Shown here one piece after another: positions 1-7,768 of a stretch of DNA of 19,548 nucleotides. The position numbers and the translations under genes are program-made. This DNA comes from DASTGO01 sp035719045. GTDB lineage: Bacteria > Actinomycetota > Actinomycetes > Actinomycetales > Kineosporiaceae. The notes below the pieces were generated by a model, which was not told the DNA's origin, did not search any database, and worked only from the letters and a program-made list of their open reading frames with translations. Location of the stretch: assembly GCA_035719045.1 (NCBI GenBank), contig DASTGO010000250.1, positions 1 to 19,548 of the forward strand. Direction: 5' to 3'. The stretch's first letter is position 1, and the number at the start of each line of letters is the position of its first letter.

Positions 1-1
1 C

Positions 2-3000
2 GCGGCGATCACCGGCGCGATCGGCGGCGCCCTCGGCCCGATCATGCAGGGCCTGGGCCACTACCCGACCAAGGCACTCGGGCACGCCCTGGGCGGGATC
101 CTGGGCAAGAACGCCGGACACGAGGCCGGACACTGGGCCGGGGAGACCATCCGCGGCGGTGTCCACGAGTGGCTCACCGACGGGGCGTCGGGAGCGGCAC
201 AACACCAGGGCTGGAAACCCGACACGTTCTCCACCACCGCCGGCGCCCTCGACGAAGGCATCTCCGGCCTGGCCGGGATGGGCGGTCGCAAGGGCGGACA
301 CCGCTACTACACAGGCATGCTCCGCGGCGGCGCCGGCGTCCCCGACACGAACATCCACATCCCCGACAAGATCACCCTCGACCCCACGAGCGCAGCGAGT
401 GGTCCCACCGTCACCCGGGTCGCCGGCTTTCCCACGCCCGCCCACGATGGACCGGCCGGACCACCCAGTGGCGCCCCTGCACCCCTGGGTGCCCCTGGAC
501 AGAAGGGGGACAGCACGCCCGCACCCGTCGACCGCTTCATGACCAGCGCCCCTGCGGGTGTCTCCCAGTCCCTGCGCCAGAGCGGGACTGCTGCTGCCTC
601 CGCGGTCACCAGCAGTCCCGGTGCCGCCCGACGGACCATCACCGAACCCGGCAGATCTCGTCAGGCGCAGGTGCCGGGCGCCGGTCCGCCGCCGAATCAG
701 GCAGGGTCGGCGGCTCCCGTCCGTGACGGTACGGCCGTCGTGGCGCGCGGGGAGTCCGCGCTGCCGTCGTTGCTCCCCCCTGCTGTGCAGGCCGAGGTCT
801 GGCGGCGGGTCCGGTCGATTCTGGGCCTGGTTGTCGGTCCCGCGCCTGAGGCCGTCGTGGCGCGGCTGGCCGTGGCCGACGCGGTTCATGGACTGCTGGC
901 GCCTCCGGCAGACCGGTCGCTGCCCGCGGGTGCACGGCCGGCGCTGGTCGAGGCGTCGGCGTCGGTGCGGCAGGCGGTGGTCCACGACCTGTCGGAGGCG
1001 GGCCGTGAGCGCTCCGCCCGGGATGCCGCCGCCCTGCCGGAGCGGGAGGCGGAACTGGAGGCCGGGCGTCAGGCCGAGCGCAGATCGCTGTGGGCCGCCG
1101 AGCTGCATGCGACCCTCGCCGAGGACCCGCAGGCCGCGCTCGCGATGCTGCGGGACCGGCAACTGGGCGCCGACCCTACCGCCCTTGACACCGGCCGTAC
1201 CGACCCCGGCACCGACACCGGCCGCACCGACCCGGCCGGGAGCCTGCCGTCGCCGGCCGAGACCGCCGACGAGATCGTCACCGTTGACGATCCGCAGCCG
1301 GCGGTCCGCGGTCTGCCGGCCGAGCTGGGTCACGCGCTGAACGGCCTGGCTCCGGTGGCGCAGCAGGTGGTGGTCTCGGGTCTGCCGGTCGAGGTCTCGG
1401 TCCGGTTGCTGGATCGCCTGCGCGACAGCCTGGTGGACGTCGCCGTGGCGCAGTGGGCGCCGGGCACCGCGGTCCCGACGCCCGGCGAGACCGCCTCCCC
1501 CGCCGACCGGCTGCGCGCGGAGCTGATCCGCCGCTGGGACAACGGCCCCGGCGTGGTTCCCGGGATGGGTCCCGGGTCGTGGGCGGGCACCCTGGCCGAG
1601 GCCCGCGCGGCGAGCGACCTCCTGCGTCCGGCGGATGACCCGGGCGCGGCCAGGCCGACATCGGTGCCGGTGAATGCGGTGACCACCCGGGTGGAGGCGT
1701 TCGCGGACGCCTTCGCCGCGGTCCTGACCGGCACCATCGGCGCGCAGGCCGCGGACGGACTCGACGCGGGGGTCTCGGTGTTCGAGGCGCAACTGGCCCG
1801 CGACCTGGCCCTGGTGAACCCCGGCTGGGACCCCGCCGTGGCCGAGACCACCAGCAACTGTGTGCATGTGGTGAACGGCTATGAACTGCGCCGACGCGGG
1901 TACGACGTGCAGGCCAGGCCGCTCCCGGAGCACCTGGTGCAGGGCGGCGGGCGGATGCTGGAGGAGATCGAGCTGGCCTGGCGTCGCCCCTTCACCAGGG
2001 TGAAAGGTCTCGATGCCCTCGACCAGGCCTTCGCCGCACCGGGGTCACGCGGCATCGTGGAGGTCCTGGAGCAATCAGGGCCAGGGGGCGGTCATGTGTT
2101 CAACGTGGAGAACGTGAACGGGCAGGTGCGCTACCTCGACGCCCAGCGTTCGGTGCCCGACGCTCAGTTCTTCTTCGCCACGGCGACCCGGGCACAGTAC
2201 CTGCGGCTGGACGACCTGACCGTGCCGTGGGCCGAGATGGACACCTTCGTCCAGCCCGCCGACCCGTCGGCCCGCCCGCTGTCCCCCCTCGTCGCCGATC
2301 CCACCGCGGATGGCAGGAAGGCCTACGACAGGTTCGCGAGGGATCGGGTGCGGGCCGAACTGGACGCCGTTCCGCCGGTGGTGGTGTCGGCCCTGCCTGC
2401 GGAACTGCCGCGGGTGCACGCACTGGAGGTGGCCCGGCGGGTGCTGGCGACCCTGGCACCCCTGCCGGAGAGCGGGCGCGACGCGGCCTGGGCGCACCTG
2501 GCGACGTCCGAGGCCCTGGCCCGGATGGTCGACGAGGATGCGCACCGCTACACGGAGGCGGACCGGCGAGCCTTCCAGGACGCGGCGCTGCGGACGGTGG
2601 AGCCTGCGATCCTGGATGACCTGGCGGCCCTGGGCCGTGGGCTGGGCGCGTCCCGCCGGGACCCGGGCGTCGGTGCGGGCGAGGTCGCGCCGGTGCAGGG
2701 GCTTCCGCCGATGATCGGCAGCGCACTGGAGGGCCTGCCGGCGATGGCGGACAGGATCGTGGACTCCCACCTGCCGGCGGACACCGGCGCCAGGTTGCTG
2801 GAGCGGCTGCACCAGGCCCTCGTCGACGGCGCCCTCTACGAGGCACATGCGCGTACCGGCTCCCACCCCAGGACGGTGAAGGAGGACTCGCAGCTCAAGG
2901 CCGCGCTGACCCAGCTGTGGCGGGCCGCCCCGGAGACCTCCCACCGGAGGAGCTCCGAGAGCTGGGCCGACACCCTGACGCGCGCCCGGACCACCCCGGG

Positions 3001-5218
3001 AGCGGTCCCGGGAAGCGCTCAGCCGGTGAACGCCGCGACTCGGCGGGCGCAGGACTACGCGGGCGGGTTCGCCCACGCCTACACCCGCCTCGTCGGCGAA
3101 CCCGCAGGCCCGGGGTCGAGCAGCCCGGCACGGCGGACCGGCCGGTCGAACCCGCTGCGGCGCTGGGCGGGATCTCGGGTCGGTGGCGTGGCGGGCCCGC
3201 CGTCCGGGGCGCAACCAGAGCCCTCCGGCGCTCGGCCTTCCCGACCCTCGGGGGCTTCTGCCGGACGGCCACCGGCAGCGGCGACCCGGATGGACCGCTA
3301 CGCCCCGAGCTCCCCGGGCGCGCAGACCCACGTCCAGGCCCCCGCGCCGGTGTTCCGCGTCACCGAATCCCGCGTCACCGAATCCCGGGTCACCGAATCC
3401 CGGGTCACCGAGCATCCCCCGACCGCTTCGGGGGCGGACAGCAGCCGGCCCGACGCCCTGCACGCCGAGGTCCAGCGGCGGCTGAGCTCACTGCCCGGGT
3501 GGGGGCCGGCCGGAGCCTCCGCGTCGACGCCTGATGCGGCCACCGCCGCGGGGGCGGACCGCGTGGTGCTCCGGCCGGACATCCCGCCTGCGGTCGTCGA
3601 CGAGCAGACCCTGATCCGCCAGGTCCGGCACGCCGTGCTGTCGATTGCGGAGCAGGCAGCGCACCGGGCCCGGGCAGCCCACGACGTCCCCGCCCACCAC
3701 AAGGCAATCCCTACCGCTCCGGCGCCCGGCGCTGCCTCGACCTCCCGGGTCACCTCGGCATCAGTTCCCTGGTCGCCGCAGGCACGCGCCGTCGAACTGC
3801 TGGCCAGGGGCGCCTCCGTGGTCCTGGCCGAGCTGGAGCGGGCCGGCGTCCCGCCGACCACCCGCCCGGCCGGCACGCACGCCGAGCGCAGCACCGCGGC
3901 AGGCTCGCGGGTCCGGGCAGCCGACGCCGAGACCCTGCCGGCCGACGCCAGGCCACAGGAATCCCAGCCGCTCGCGCTGGCCCTGCGTGACGCGATCCAG
4001 GAGGCATCAGCCCGGCATCTCCCGCAGGGCAGGGATTCCCGGCCCGGGACCCGACCGGACGACCCGGTCTGGAGGCAGATCGCCACGCAGCTCGGCCAGG
4101 TGGGGTCTCGGCCGGGAGCGACCGCGGCGCAGGGGACCGCGGTGTTCCGGGAACAGGCCGAGGACCTGCTGCGGTCGGTGGAGCGACTCCTGCCCCTGCT
4201 GAACGTCCGGCAGGGGCTCGCACCTGCCGGACAGGGTGCCGCCTTCTCCGGCCACACCAGCGGCGCGGGGCCGGCGGAGGTGGTGCAGCGGGACCGGGGG
4301 AACACCATGCCGGTGCCGGCCGCGCCGTACGACGGCGTCCCACGCGGTCTATCGCTGCCCCCCCAACGTCTATCGCTGCCCCCCCAACCCTGGGCCGCCG
4401 CCCGCACATCCCCCGGAGCCGTCATCACCGGCGGCCAGGCCCCCCACCGGATGCTTCCCGGGGCGTTGACGCCTCCCGGAGCATGGGTGCCTCCCGGGCC
4501 GTCGGCCAACCACAGCTACGCCTTCGCGGACCCCGGCTCGGCGGCGGCCGGCCAGCTCGCCTTCTACCGGGTGATGGGGCATCTGATCGGCAGCTCCTTC
4601 GGCCCCCTGCTCGGCAGGGCGATCTCGGCCACGGCCAACGCGGTCAGGGAGGTGGACAGATCCCTGACCAGGGCCGTGACGCTTCCCCTCGCCACCGCCA
4701 TGTTCCACGACACGCTCACGACGTACCGGAAAGGGCTGTGGACGACCTGTACCGCCCCTCAGCCCTGGTACTCCTTCTGGCCGGACAAGCGCCGTGAGGT
4801 GTGCGTCACCTACTCCCCACTGGAGGACCTGGCGATGGCGCTCATCGCCGGAAGCCTGATCGTGCTCGGCGTCTGGTACGTCTGCGGCAGTGGCGCCCCG
4901 GCCACCCAGCGCCGGATGGCCGCCCGGTACGACGCGGACGGCGAACACCAGTACCCCCAGGCTCACCCGTACTGGGACGACGACGAGGACTGGCGCCGGA
5001 ACGAACAGGGGTTCCTCGAGCGCCCGGTCCACGACGAATACCGGGGATGGGGAGGCGAACACCGGGGATGGGGAGACGAACACCGGGGATGGGGAGACGA
5101 GTACCGGGGTTGGGGAGACGAGCCACCCCAGCGGGACGAGGGGTACTGGCGAGCGGACGGACGCTGGGTGCAGGACGGGCACGTGCTGAACGGGCGCCCC
5201 GTCGAAGACGACTGGTGA
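2..5218 (+). CDS. Giant polymorphic-toxin-like protein with internal papain-fold (Tox-PL) deamidase domain, 5'-truncated by window
   Basis: The frame is open from base 2, so the true start lies upstream; residues here count from the ATG at 44 (1724 residues). Domains in order: (1) a Gly/His-rich stretch (1-90), like the region after the channel/WXG100-like domain of CpnT-type toxins; (2) helical, Arg/Glu-rich sequence (240-375); (3) helical module A (421-563); (4) a papain-like Tox-PL domain (about 575-740) with Cys606 in TTSNCVHVVNGYELRRRG, His684 in GGGHVFNVEN and Asp699 in RYLDAQR; (5) helical module B (884-1020), a divergent copy of A; (6) Pro/Ala-rich probably disordered sequence (1030-1500); (7) a Gly-rich hydrophobic stretch (1507-1535) and a likely membrane helix (1596-1616); (8) an acidic tail with four RGWG(D/G)E repeats. 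In known relatives such as the Pasteurella multocida toxin C3 domain this fold deamidates glutamine. Type VII-type export is inference. No immunity gene follows. The Tox-PL call is firm; the role of the whole protein is open. Confidence 0.85.
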   Translation, partial: AAITGAIGGALGPIMQGLGHYPTKALGHALGGILGKNAGHEAGHWAGETIRGGVHEWLTDGASGAAQHQGWKPDTFSTTAGALDEGISGLAGMGGRKGGHRYYTGMLRGGAGVPDTNIHIPDKITLDPTSAASGPTVTRVAGFPTPAHDGPAGPPSGAPAPLGAPGQKGDSTPAPVDRFMTSAPAGVSQSLRQSGTAAASAVTSSPGAARRTITEPGRSRQAQVPGAGPPPNQAGSAAPVRDGTAVVARGESALPSLLPPAVQAEVWRRVRSILGLVVGPAPEAVVARLAVADAVHGLLAPPADRSLPAGARPALVEASASVRQAVVHDLSEAGRERSARDAAALPEREAELEAGRQAERRSLWAAELHATLAEDPQAALAMLRDRQLGADPTALDTGRTDPGTDTGRTDPAGSLPSPAETADEIVTVDDPQPAVRGLPAELGHALNGLAPVAQQVVVSGLPVEVSVRLLDRLRDSLVDVAVAQWAPGTAVPTPGETASPADRLRAELIRRWDNGPGVVPGMGPGSWAGTLAEARAASDLLRPADDPGAARPTSVPVNAVTTRVEAFADAFAAVLTGTIGAQAADGLDAGVSVFEAQLARDLALVNPGWDPAVAETTSNCVHVVNGYELRRRGYDVQARPLPEHLVQGGGRMLEEIELAWRRPFTRVKGLDALDQAFAAPGSRGIVEVLEQSGPGGGHVFNVENVNGQVRYLDAQRSVPDAQFFFATATRAQYLRLDDLTVPWAEMDTFVQPADPSARPLSPLVADPTADGRKAYDRFARDRVRAELDAVPPVVVSALPAELPRVHALEVARRVLATLAPLPESGRDAAWAHLATSEALARMVDEDAHRYTEADRRAFQDAALRTVEPAILDDLAALGRGLGASRRDPGVGAGEVAPVQGLPPMIGSALEGLPAMADRIVDSHLPADTGARLLERLHQALVDGALYEAHARTGSHPRTVKEDSQLKAALTQLWRAAPETSHRRSSESWADTLTRARTTPGAVPGSAQPVNAATRRAQDYAGGFAHAYTRLVGEPAGPGSSSPARRTGRSNPLRRWAGSRVGGVAGPPSGAQPEPSGARPSRPSGASAGRPPAAATRMDRYAPSSPGAQTHVQAPAPVFRVTESRVTESRVTESRVTEHPPTASGADSSRPDALHAEVQRRLSSLPGWGPAGASASTPDAATAAGADRVVLRPDIPPAVVDEQTLIRQVRHAVLSIAEQAAHRARAAHDVPAHHKAIPTAPAPGAASTSRVTSASVPWSPQARAVELLARGASVVLAELERAGVPPTTRPAGTHAERSTAAGSRVRAADAETLPADARPQESQPLALALRDAIQEASARHLPQGRDSRPGTRPDDPVWRQIATQLGQVGSRPGATAAQGTAVFREQAEDLLRSVERLLPLLNVRQGLAPAGQGAAFSGHTSGAGPAEVVQRDRGNTMPVPAAPYDGVPRGLSLPPQRLSLPPQPWAAARTSPGAVITGGQAPHRMLPGALTPPGAWVPPGPSANHSYAFADPGSAAAGQLAFYRVMGHLIGSSFGPLLGRAISATANAVREVDRSLTRAVTLPLATAMFHDTLTTYRKGLWTTCTAPQPWYSFWPDKRREVCVTYSPLEDLAMALIAGSLIVLGVWYVCGSGAPATQRRMAARYDADGEHQYPQAHPYWDDDEDWRRNEQGFLERPVHDEYRGWGGEHRGWGDEHRGWGDEYRGWGDEPPQRDEGYWRADGRWVQDGHVLNGRPVEDDW
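1187..1240 (+). repeat. In-frame tandem duplication, 2 x 27 bp
   Basis: Two adjacent 27-base units (1187-1213 and 1214-1240) encode TDTGRTDPG-like peptides in the linker before module A of the giant protein. The units differ at a few bases and the length keeps the frame. Confidence 0.7.
1304..1732 (+). repeat. Helical module A of giant protein (first copy of duplicated segment)
   Basis: Residues 421-563. It starts VRGLPAELGHALNGL and contains RLLDRLRDSLVD, SWAGTLAEAR and PVNAVTTRVEAFADAFA. It aligns by eye with module B downstream: 23 of the first 48 positions are identical, and the SWA(G/D)TL and PVNA(V/A)T blocks fall in the same order. It immediately precedes the Tox-PL domain. Confidence 0.75.
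2693..3103 (+). repeat. Helical module B of giant protein (second copy of duplicated segment)
   Basis: Residues 884-1020. It starts VQGLPPMIGSALEGLPAMA and contains RLLERLHQALVDG, SWADTLTRAR and PVNAATRRAQDYAGGFAHAY. It is a diverged copy of module A, placed after the Tox-PL domain, so the enzyme domain is bracketed by paralogous modules. Confidence 0.75.
3356..3415 (+). repeat. In-frame tandem repeat, 4 x 15 bp (RVTES units)
   Basis: Units of cgcgtcaccgaatcc or cgggtcaccgaatcc start at 3356, 3371, 3386 and 3401; the last diverges after caccga. They encode RVTES-RVTES-RVTES-RVTEH in the Pro/Ala-rich region of the giant protein. Confidence 0.9.
4347..4388 (+). repeat. Perfect in-frame tandem duplication, 2 x 21 bp
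   Basis: The units 4347-4367 and 4368-4388 are identical and encode two LSLPPQR/P-like heptapeptides. Each contains a run of seven C residues, a plausible slippage site. The duplication lies in the Pro-rich region before the membrane segment of the giant protein. Confidence 0.9.
5036..5119 (+). repeat. In-frame tandem repeat, 4 x 21 bp (Trp-rich C-terminal repeats)
   Basis: Four 21-base units begin at 5036, 5057, 5078 and 5099. Each encodes E(Y/H)RGWG(G/D), giving four Trp-Gly repeats in the charged tail of the giant protein, after its predicted membrane helix. The two middle units are identical. Confidence 0.92.
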
Positions 5219-5275
5219 GCCTGATCATCGCCACGCGATCCGGCCGCAACCAGGAGTGGTCGGCCACCGGCCCGC

Positions 5276-6823
5276 TCAGGCGGGAAGAGCCGCACCGCCC
5301 CGGGAGTTGCGGCTCCTCCTGCGGGTCTGCTTGTGCTGGTACATCTCGTGGTCGGCCAACTGCAGGAGCCGGTCCAGGTCCCGGGACGCGGGCGGCGACA
5401 CCACGATGCCGTAGCTGGCGCCCGGCTGCAGGGTGCCCGAAGCCAGCAGCAGAGGCTCCTCCATCGCCGCCTGCGCCCGTTCCAGGAAGCCCTCGGCGTC
5501 CCAGTCCCGGGGCAGTCGGCGCAGGACGAGGACGAACTCGTCGCCACCCACCCGCGCCACCGTGTCGCCGTGCCGGACGATCCGCAGCAGCCGGGCCGCC
5601 ACCGCCTGGAGCAGCTCGTCGCCGACGGCGTGCCCGTACCGGTCGTTGACCTCCTTGAAACCGTCCAGGTCGACGAAGACCACGCCGACCCGTTCGTCCT
5701 CGTCGCTGGCCCACAGGGCCGCGGAGAGCTCCTCCAACAGCAGCGAGCGATTGGCCAGCCCGGTCAGGTGGTCGTGCTGGGCGGCATAGGTCGCGTTGTC
5801 GTGCGCCTGGGCGAGCTCCCTCTCGCGGCGCACCTCGGCGCTGACGTCCCGCCAGGTGATCACGACCCGCTCGTCGCCGACCGGGGCGATCGTGTTGTCC
5901 CAGGCCCGGACGTCCGGGACCGCTCCGGCCCCGGGGTCCCCTCCCGCCGGGGCGGACGGGTCCGGGCCCGGCTGGCCCGGCGGCGGGACCACGGAGGGCT
6001 CCGGCTCCATCAGCCGGAAGGCGGTGGTGGCCTGGTGTTCCAGTGCCCCGCGGACGGCCTCCCACAGTCCCGACGTGATCGCCTCGGGGTAGAAGTCGCG
6101 CATGTCCCGGCCCACCAGGTCGTCGGCGTCCCCGTCGGACAGCAGCAGCGCACCCGCCAGGTTCATCAGCACCAGGCGCAGGCCGGACATCCCGCCGCCG
6201 TCGTCACGGACCACGTCGTACACCGCGAAGGCGTCGCTGGTGGAGTCCAGGGCCGTCTGCAGGGTGGCCCGGACCTCGGCGGTCATCTCGTAGGCGGCGG
6301 CCAGCAGACGCTCCCCGGCGGCCAGTTCGGAGATATCCCGCACGGTCATCACCACGGCCTCGGCCGGGTCGGTGGCGAGCCGGGTGAGCAGGCACTCCAC
6401 GACCACGGGCATGCCGTCGGGCGATCCGTCCCCCGGACCGCCCCCAGCACCGTCGGCAGGCCCCCGAGGACCGATCTGCCCGGCCTCCTGCCCCGAGCAG
6501 TCCCCCGCGGCGCCGTCGTCCACCGGCCCGGTGCGCGGGCAGCCGAGCTCCAGACGCAGGCGGCGGGGTTCGCCGTCGGCCAGGGTCGCGCTCATCCACG
6601 CGGTGAGCCCCCGCTCGTCGGCGTCCGGGAGCAGTTCACACAGGTCCCGACCCGACCAGTCGCCGGGGCGGTGCAACAGCCGGCCGAGCGCGGGGTTGGC
6701 CAGTTCCGCGGTGAACCGGGACGGTCCGCCTGCGCCGCCCGGCCGGGCGCGGAGCACCGCGAACCCGTCGGCGCTGACGTCCAGGGCCGTGAGTGCGAGA
6801 TCGGCCAGCACGTGCCGCGGCAT
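5276..6823 (-). CDS. PAS-PAS-GGDEF diguanylate cyclase
   Basis: Makes the second messenger cyclic di-GMP from two GTP. The protein has 515 residues. Two PAS-like domains (about 10-165 and 175-320), both carrying Pro/Gly/Asp-rich insertions, end in VRDISEL and WRDVSAEV, the usual PAS-to-effector transitions. A GGDEF domain starts at HDHLTGLANR (about 350). The active-site motif is exact (GGDEF, 426-430, bases 5534-5548). An RxxD inhibitory site (RHGD, 417-420) sits the canonical five residues before it, so product inhibition is expected. There is no EAL or HD-GYP domain, signal peptide or membrane helix, so it is probably cytosolic. I chose the ATG at 6823 over an upstream in-frame start at 6937 because gggagagg lies just upstream at ribosome-binding distance and the conserved PAS sequence begins there. 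It is convergent with the giant toxin gene and 174 bp downstream of the TetR gene. The signal sensed is unknown. Confidence 0.93.
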   Translation of the reverse strand: MPRHVLADLALTALDVSADGFAVLRARPGGAGGPSRFTAELANPALGRLLHRPGDWSGRDLCELLPDADERGLTAWMSATLADGEPRRLRLELGCPRTGPVDDGAAGDCSGQEAGQIGPRGPADGAGGGPGDGSPDGMPVVVECLLTRLATDPAEAVVMTVRDISELAAGERLLAAAYEMTAEVRATLQTALDSTSDAFAVYDVVRDDGGGMSGLRLVLMNLAGALLLSDGDADDLVGRDMRDFYPEAITSGLWEAVRGALEHQATTAFRLMEPEPSVVPPPGQPGPDPSAPAGGDPGAGAVPDVRAWDNTIAPVGDERVVITWRDVSAEVRRERELAQAHDNATYAAQHDHLTGLANRSLLLEELSAALWASDEDERVGVVFVDLDGFKEVNDRYGHAVGDELLQAVAARLLRIVRHGDTVARVGGDEFVLVLRRLPRDWDAEGFLERAQAAMEEPLLLASGTLQPGASYGIVVSPPASRDLDRLLQLADHEMYQHKQTRRRSRNSRGGAALPA

Positions 6824-6859
6824 GCACCTCTCCCCTGGGCCGGTGTCCTCGTTCGCTCT

Positions 6860-6886
6860 ACATCGGCAGCCCAGGTCGGGGCTTGA
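6860..6886 (-). promoter_or_regulatory. Candidate FliA/WhiG (sigma-28)-type promoter for the diguanylate cyclase
   Basis: Read on the minus strand: TCAA (6883-6886), a 15-bp spacer, then GCCGATGT (6860-6867). The sigma-28 consensus is TAAA-N15-GCCGATAA, so this matches 3 of 4 and 6 of 8 bases with exact spacing. It predicts a start about 30 bases before the ATG at 6823, leaving room for the gggagagg ribosome-binding site. In GC-rich DNA a chance match is possible. Confidence 0.4.
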
Positions 6887-6997
6887 CCTCCGGGCGACAT
6901 CCGGGCGCGCGCCACACCGGATCCGGACCGGTCGCATCCCCAGACCGTGCGGGGTTCGTCCGGTTCATCCGCAAGATCTGGGGTGTGCAGGCACCCG

Positions 6998-7636
6998 TCA
7001 GCCGGTGGCCTCGGCAGCGGCGGCGGGACAGGTCCGCCCGCCCGGCGTCGATCCGGTGCCGCACCCACCGGTCAGCAGGGCGGTGAGAGCGAGGTCCCGC
7101 AGCAGGGCGGCCATCTGCGGGCGAGCCAGGCCGCCGACACTGTGCGGCGTGGAGTTCATCAGGCCGAACACCGCCTGGACGCAGGCGCGGCGACGTTCGG
7201 CGTCCAGCTCCGGCCGCAGCCGCCCGAGCACGGCCGTCCAGGTCTCGACATAGGCGCGTTGCAGCCTGCGGACGGCGCGCCGGTCGGCCTCCGCGAGCTG
7301 CGCCCAGTCCCGGTCCTGGACCAGGATCAGTTCGGGTTCCCCCAGGGCGAAGTCGACGTGGAACTCGACCAGCCGGCCGAGCACGACCGCATCGTCCCCA
7401 CCGGCCGCCAGCAGCTGTCCGGCGCCGTCGAGCAGCCGACGGCTGCAGCCGGCCAGCAGTTCGCCGAGCACGGCCTCCTTGCTCGGGAAGTGCTTGTAGA
7501 GCGCCGGCCCGCTGATCCCGGTGGCGGCGCCGAGTTCGGCAATGCTCGTGCCGTGGTAACCGCGCTCGGCGAACAGCCGGCCTGCGGTCCGCAGGATCCG
7601 CTCCCGGGTGCCGCCCCGCACCGTCGGCCTGGACAT
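6998..7636 (-). CDS. TetR-family repressor, probable regulator of the leucine-degradation operon
   Basis: A 212-residue TetR regulator. The N-terminal helix-turn-helix region (about 10-56) reads RERILRTAGRLFAERGYHGT, then an ELGAATGISGPALYKHFPSKEAV block typical of the family. The C-terminal helical domain would bind an effector that I cannot identify. I chose the ATG at 7636 over 7654 because aaggggagg sits about five bases upstream of it. The gene is divergent from accD1 across a 132-bp region containing a perfect 17-bp inverted repeat. That is the usual layout for self-repression plus control of the neighbouring operon, as for BkaR next to the accD1-accA1 operon in mycobacteria. A product-derived CoA ester is the likely inducer by analogy. 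A small GGGTG/CACCC hairpin (6981-6996) lies just past the stop but has no U-run. Confidence 0.9.
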   Translation of the reverse strand: MSRPTVRGGTRERILRTAGRLFAERGYHGTSIAELGAATGISGPALYKHFPSKEAVLGELLAGCSRRLLDGAGQLLAAGGDDAVVLGRLVEFHVDFALGEPELILVQDRDWAQLAEADRRAVRRLQRAYVETWTAVLGRLRPELDAERRRACVQAVFGLMNSTPHSVGGLARPQMAALLRDLALTALLTGGCGTGSTPGGRTCPAAAAEATG

Positions 7637-7700
7637 CGCCTCCCCTTCCGCCACCTGGGCCCCTCCCCCTACCCGGACCGCGCCACACCTGGACCGTGAG

Positions 7701-7747
7701 GTTAACAGGCGCTAACCTCAGCCGGGCAGGGGTTAGCGCCTGTTAAC
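7701..7747. promoter_or_regulatory. Double operator: perfect 17-bp inverted repeat between TetR gene and accD1
   Basis: GTTAACAGGCGCTAACC (7701-7717) and its exact reverse complement (7731-7747) are separated by 13 bp. Each arm is itself an imperfect palindrome of the form GTTA-N8-TAAC, so the element can be read as two TetR-dimer sites facing opposite ways. Their centres are about 31 bp apart, near three helical turns. A possible accD1 promoter overlaps it: TGGACC (7690-7695), a 17-bp spacer and TAACCT (7713-7718). That would put arm 1 on the -10 and arm 2 just past the start site. The operator role is inferred from position and symmetry. Confidence 0.8.
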
Positions 7748-7768
7748 CGGACCGCGTTGGGGGTGACC

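Noticed and set aside
3356..3415. Possible CRISPR array in the 15-bp repeats
   Set aside because: The repeats are contiguous, without spacers, in frame and inside a coding region.
2075..3463. 462-codon minus-strand frame inside the giant protein gene
   Set aside because: Composition is that of an antisense GC-rich shadow, and it would overlap the Tox-PL triad codons; no recognisable motif.
3298..4509. 403-codon minus-strand frame opposite the Pro-rich region of the giant protein
   Set aside because: Ala/Ser/Arg-rich translation of the reverse of a repeat-bearing linker; no motif or start support.
5271..5284. CCCGC-TCAG-GCGGG hairpin at the end of the diguanylate cyclase gene
   Set aside because: A stem of only five pairs overlapping the stop codon and without a U-run; too weak to call a terminator.
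5333..6886. 517-codon plus-strand frame opposite the diguanylate cyclase
   Set aside because: The opposite strand encodes a clear PAS-PAS-GGDEF protein; this frame has low-complexity Val/Gly/Arg/His composition and no domain.
6824..6940. N-terminal extension of the diguanylate cyclase to an in-frame start at 6937
   Set aside because: The extra 38 residues are Arg/Cys-rich and unlike PAS sequence, and they would be encoded across the candidate promoter. The ATG at 6823 has a good ribosome-binding site.
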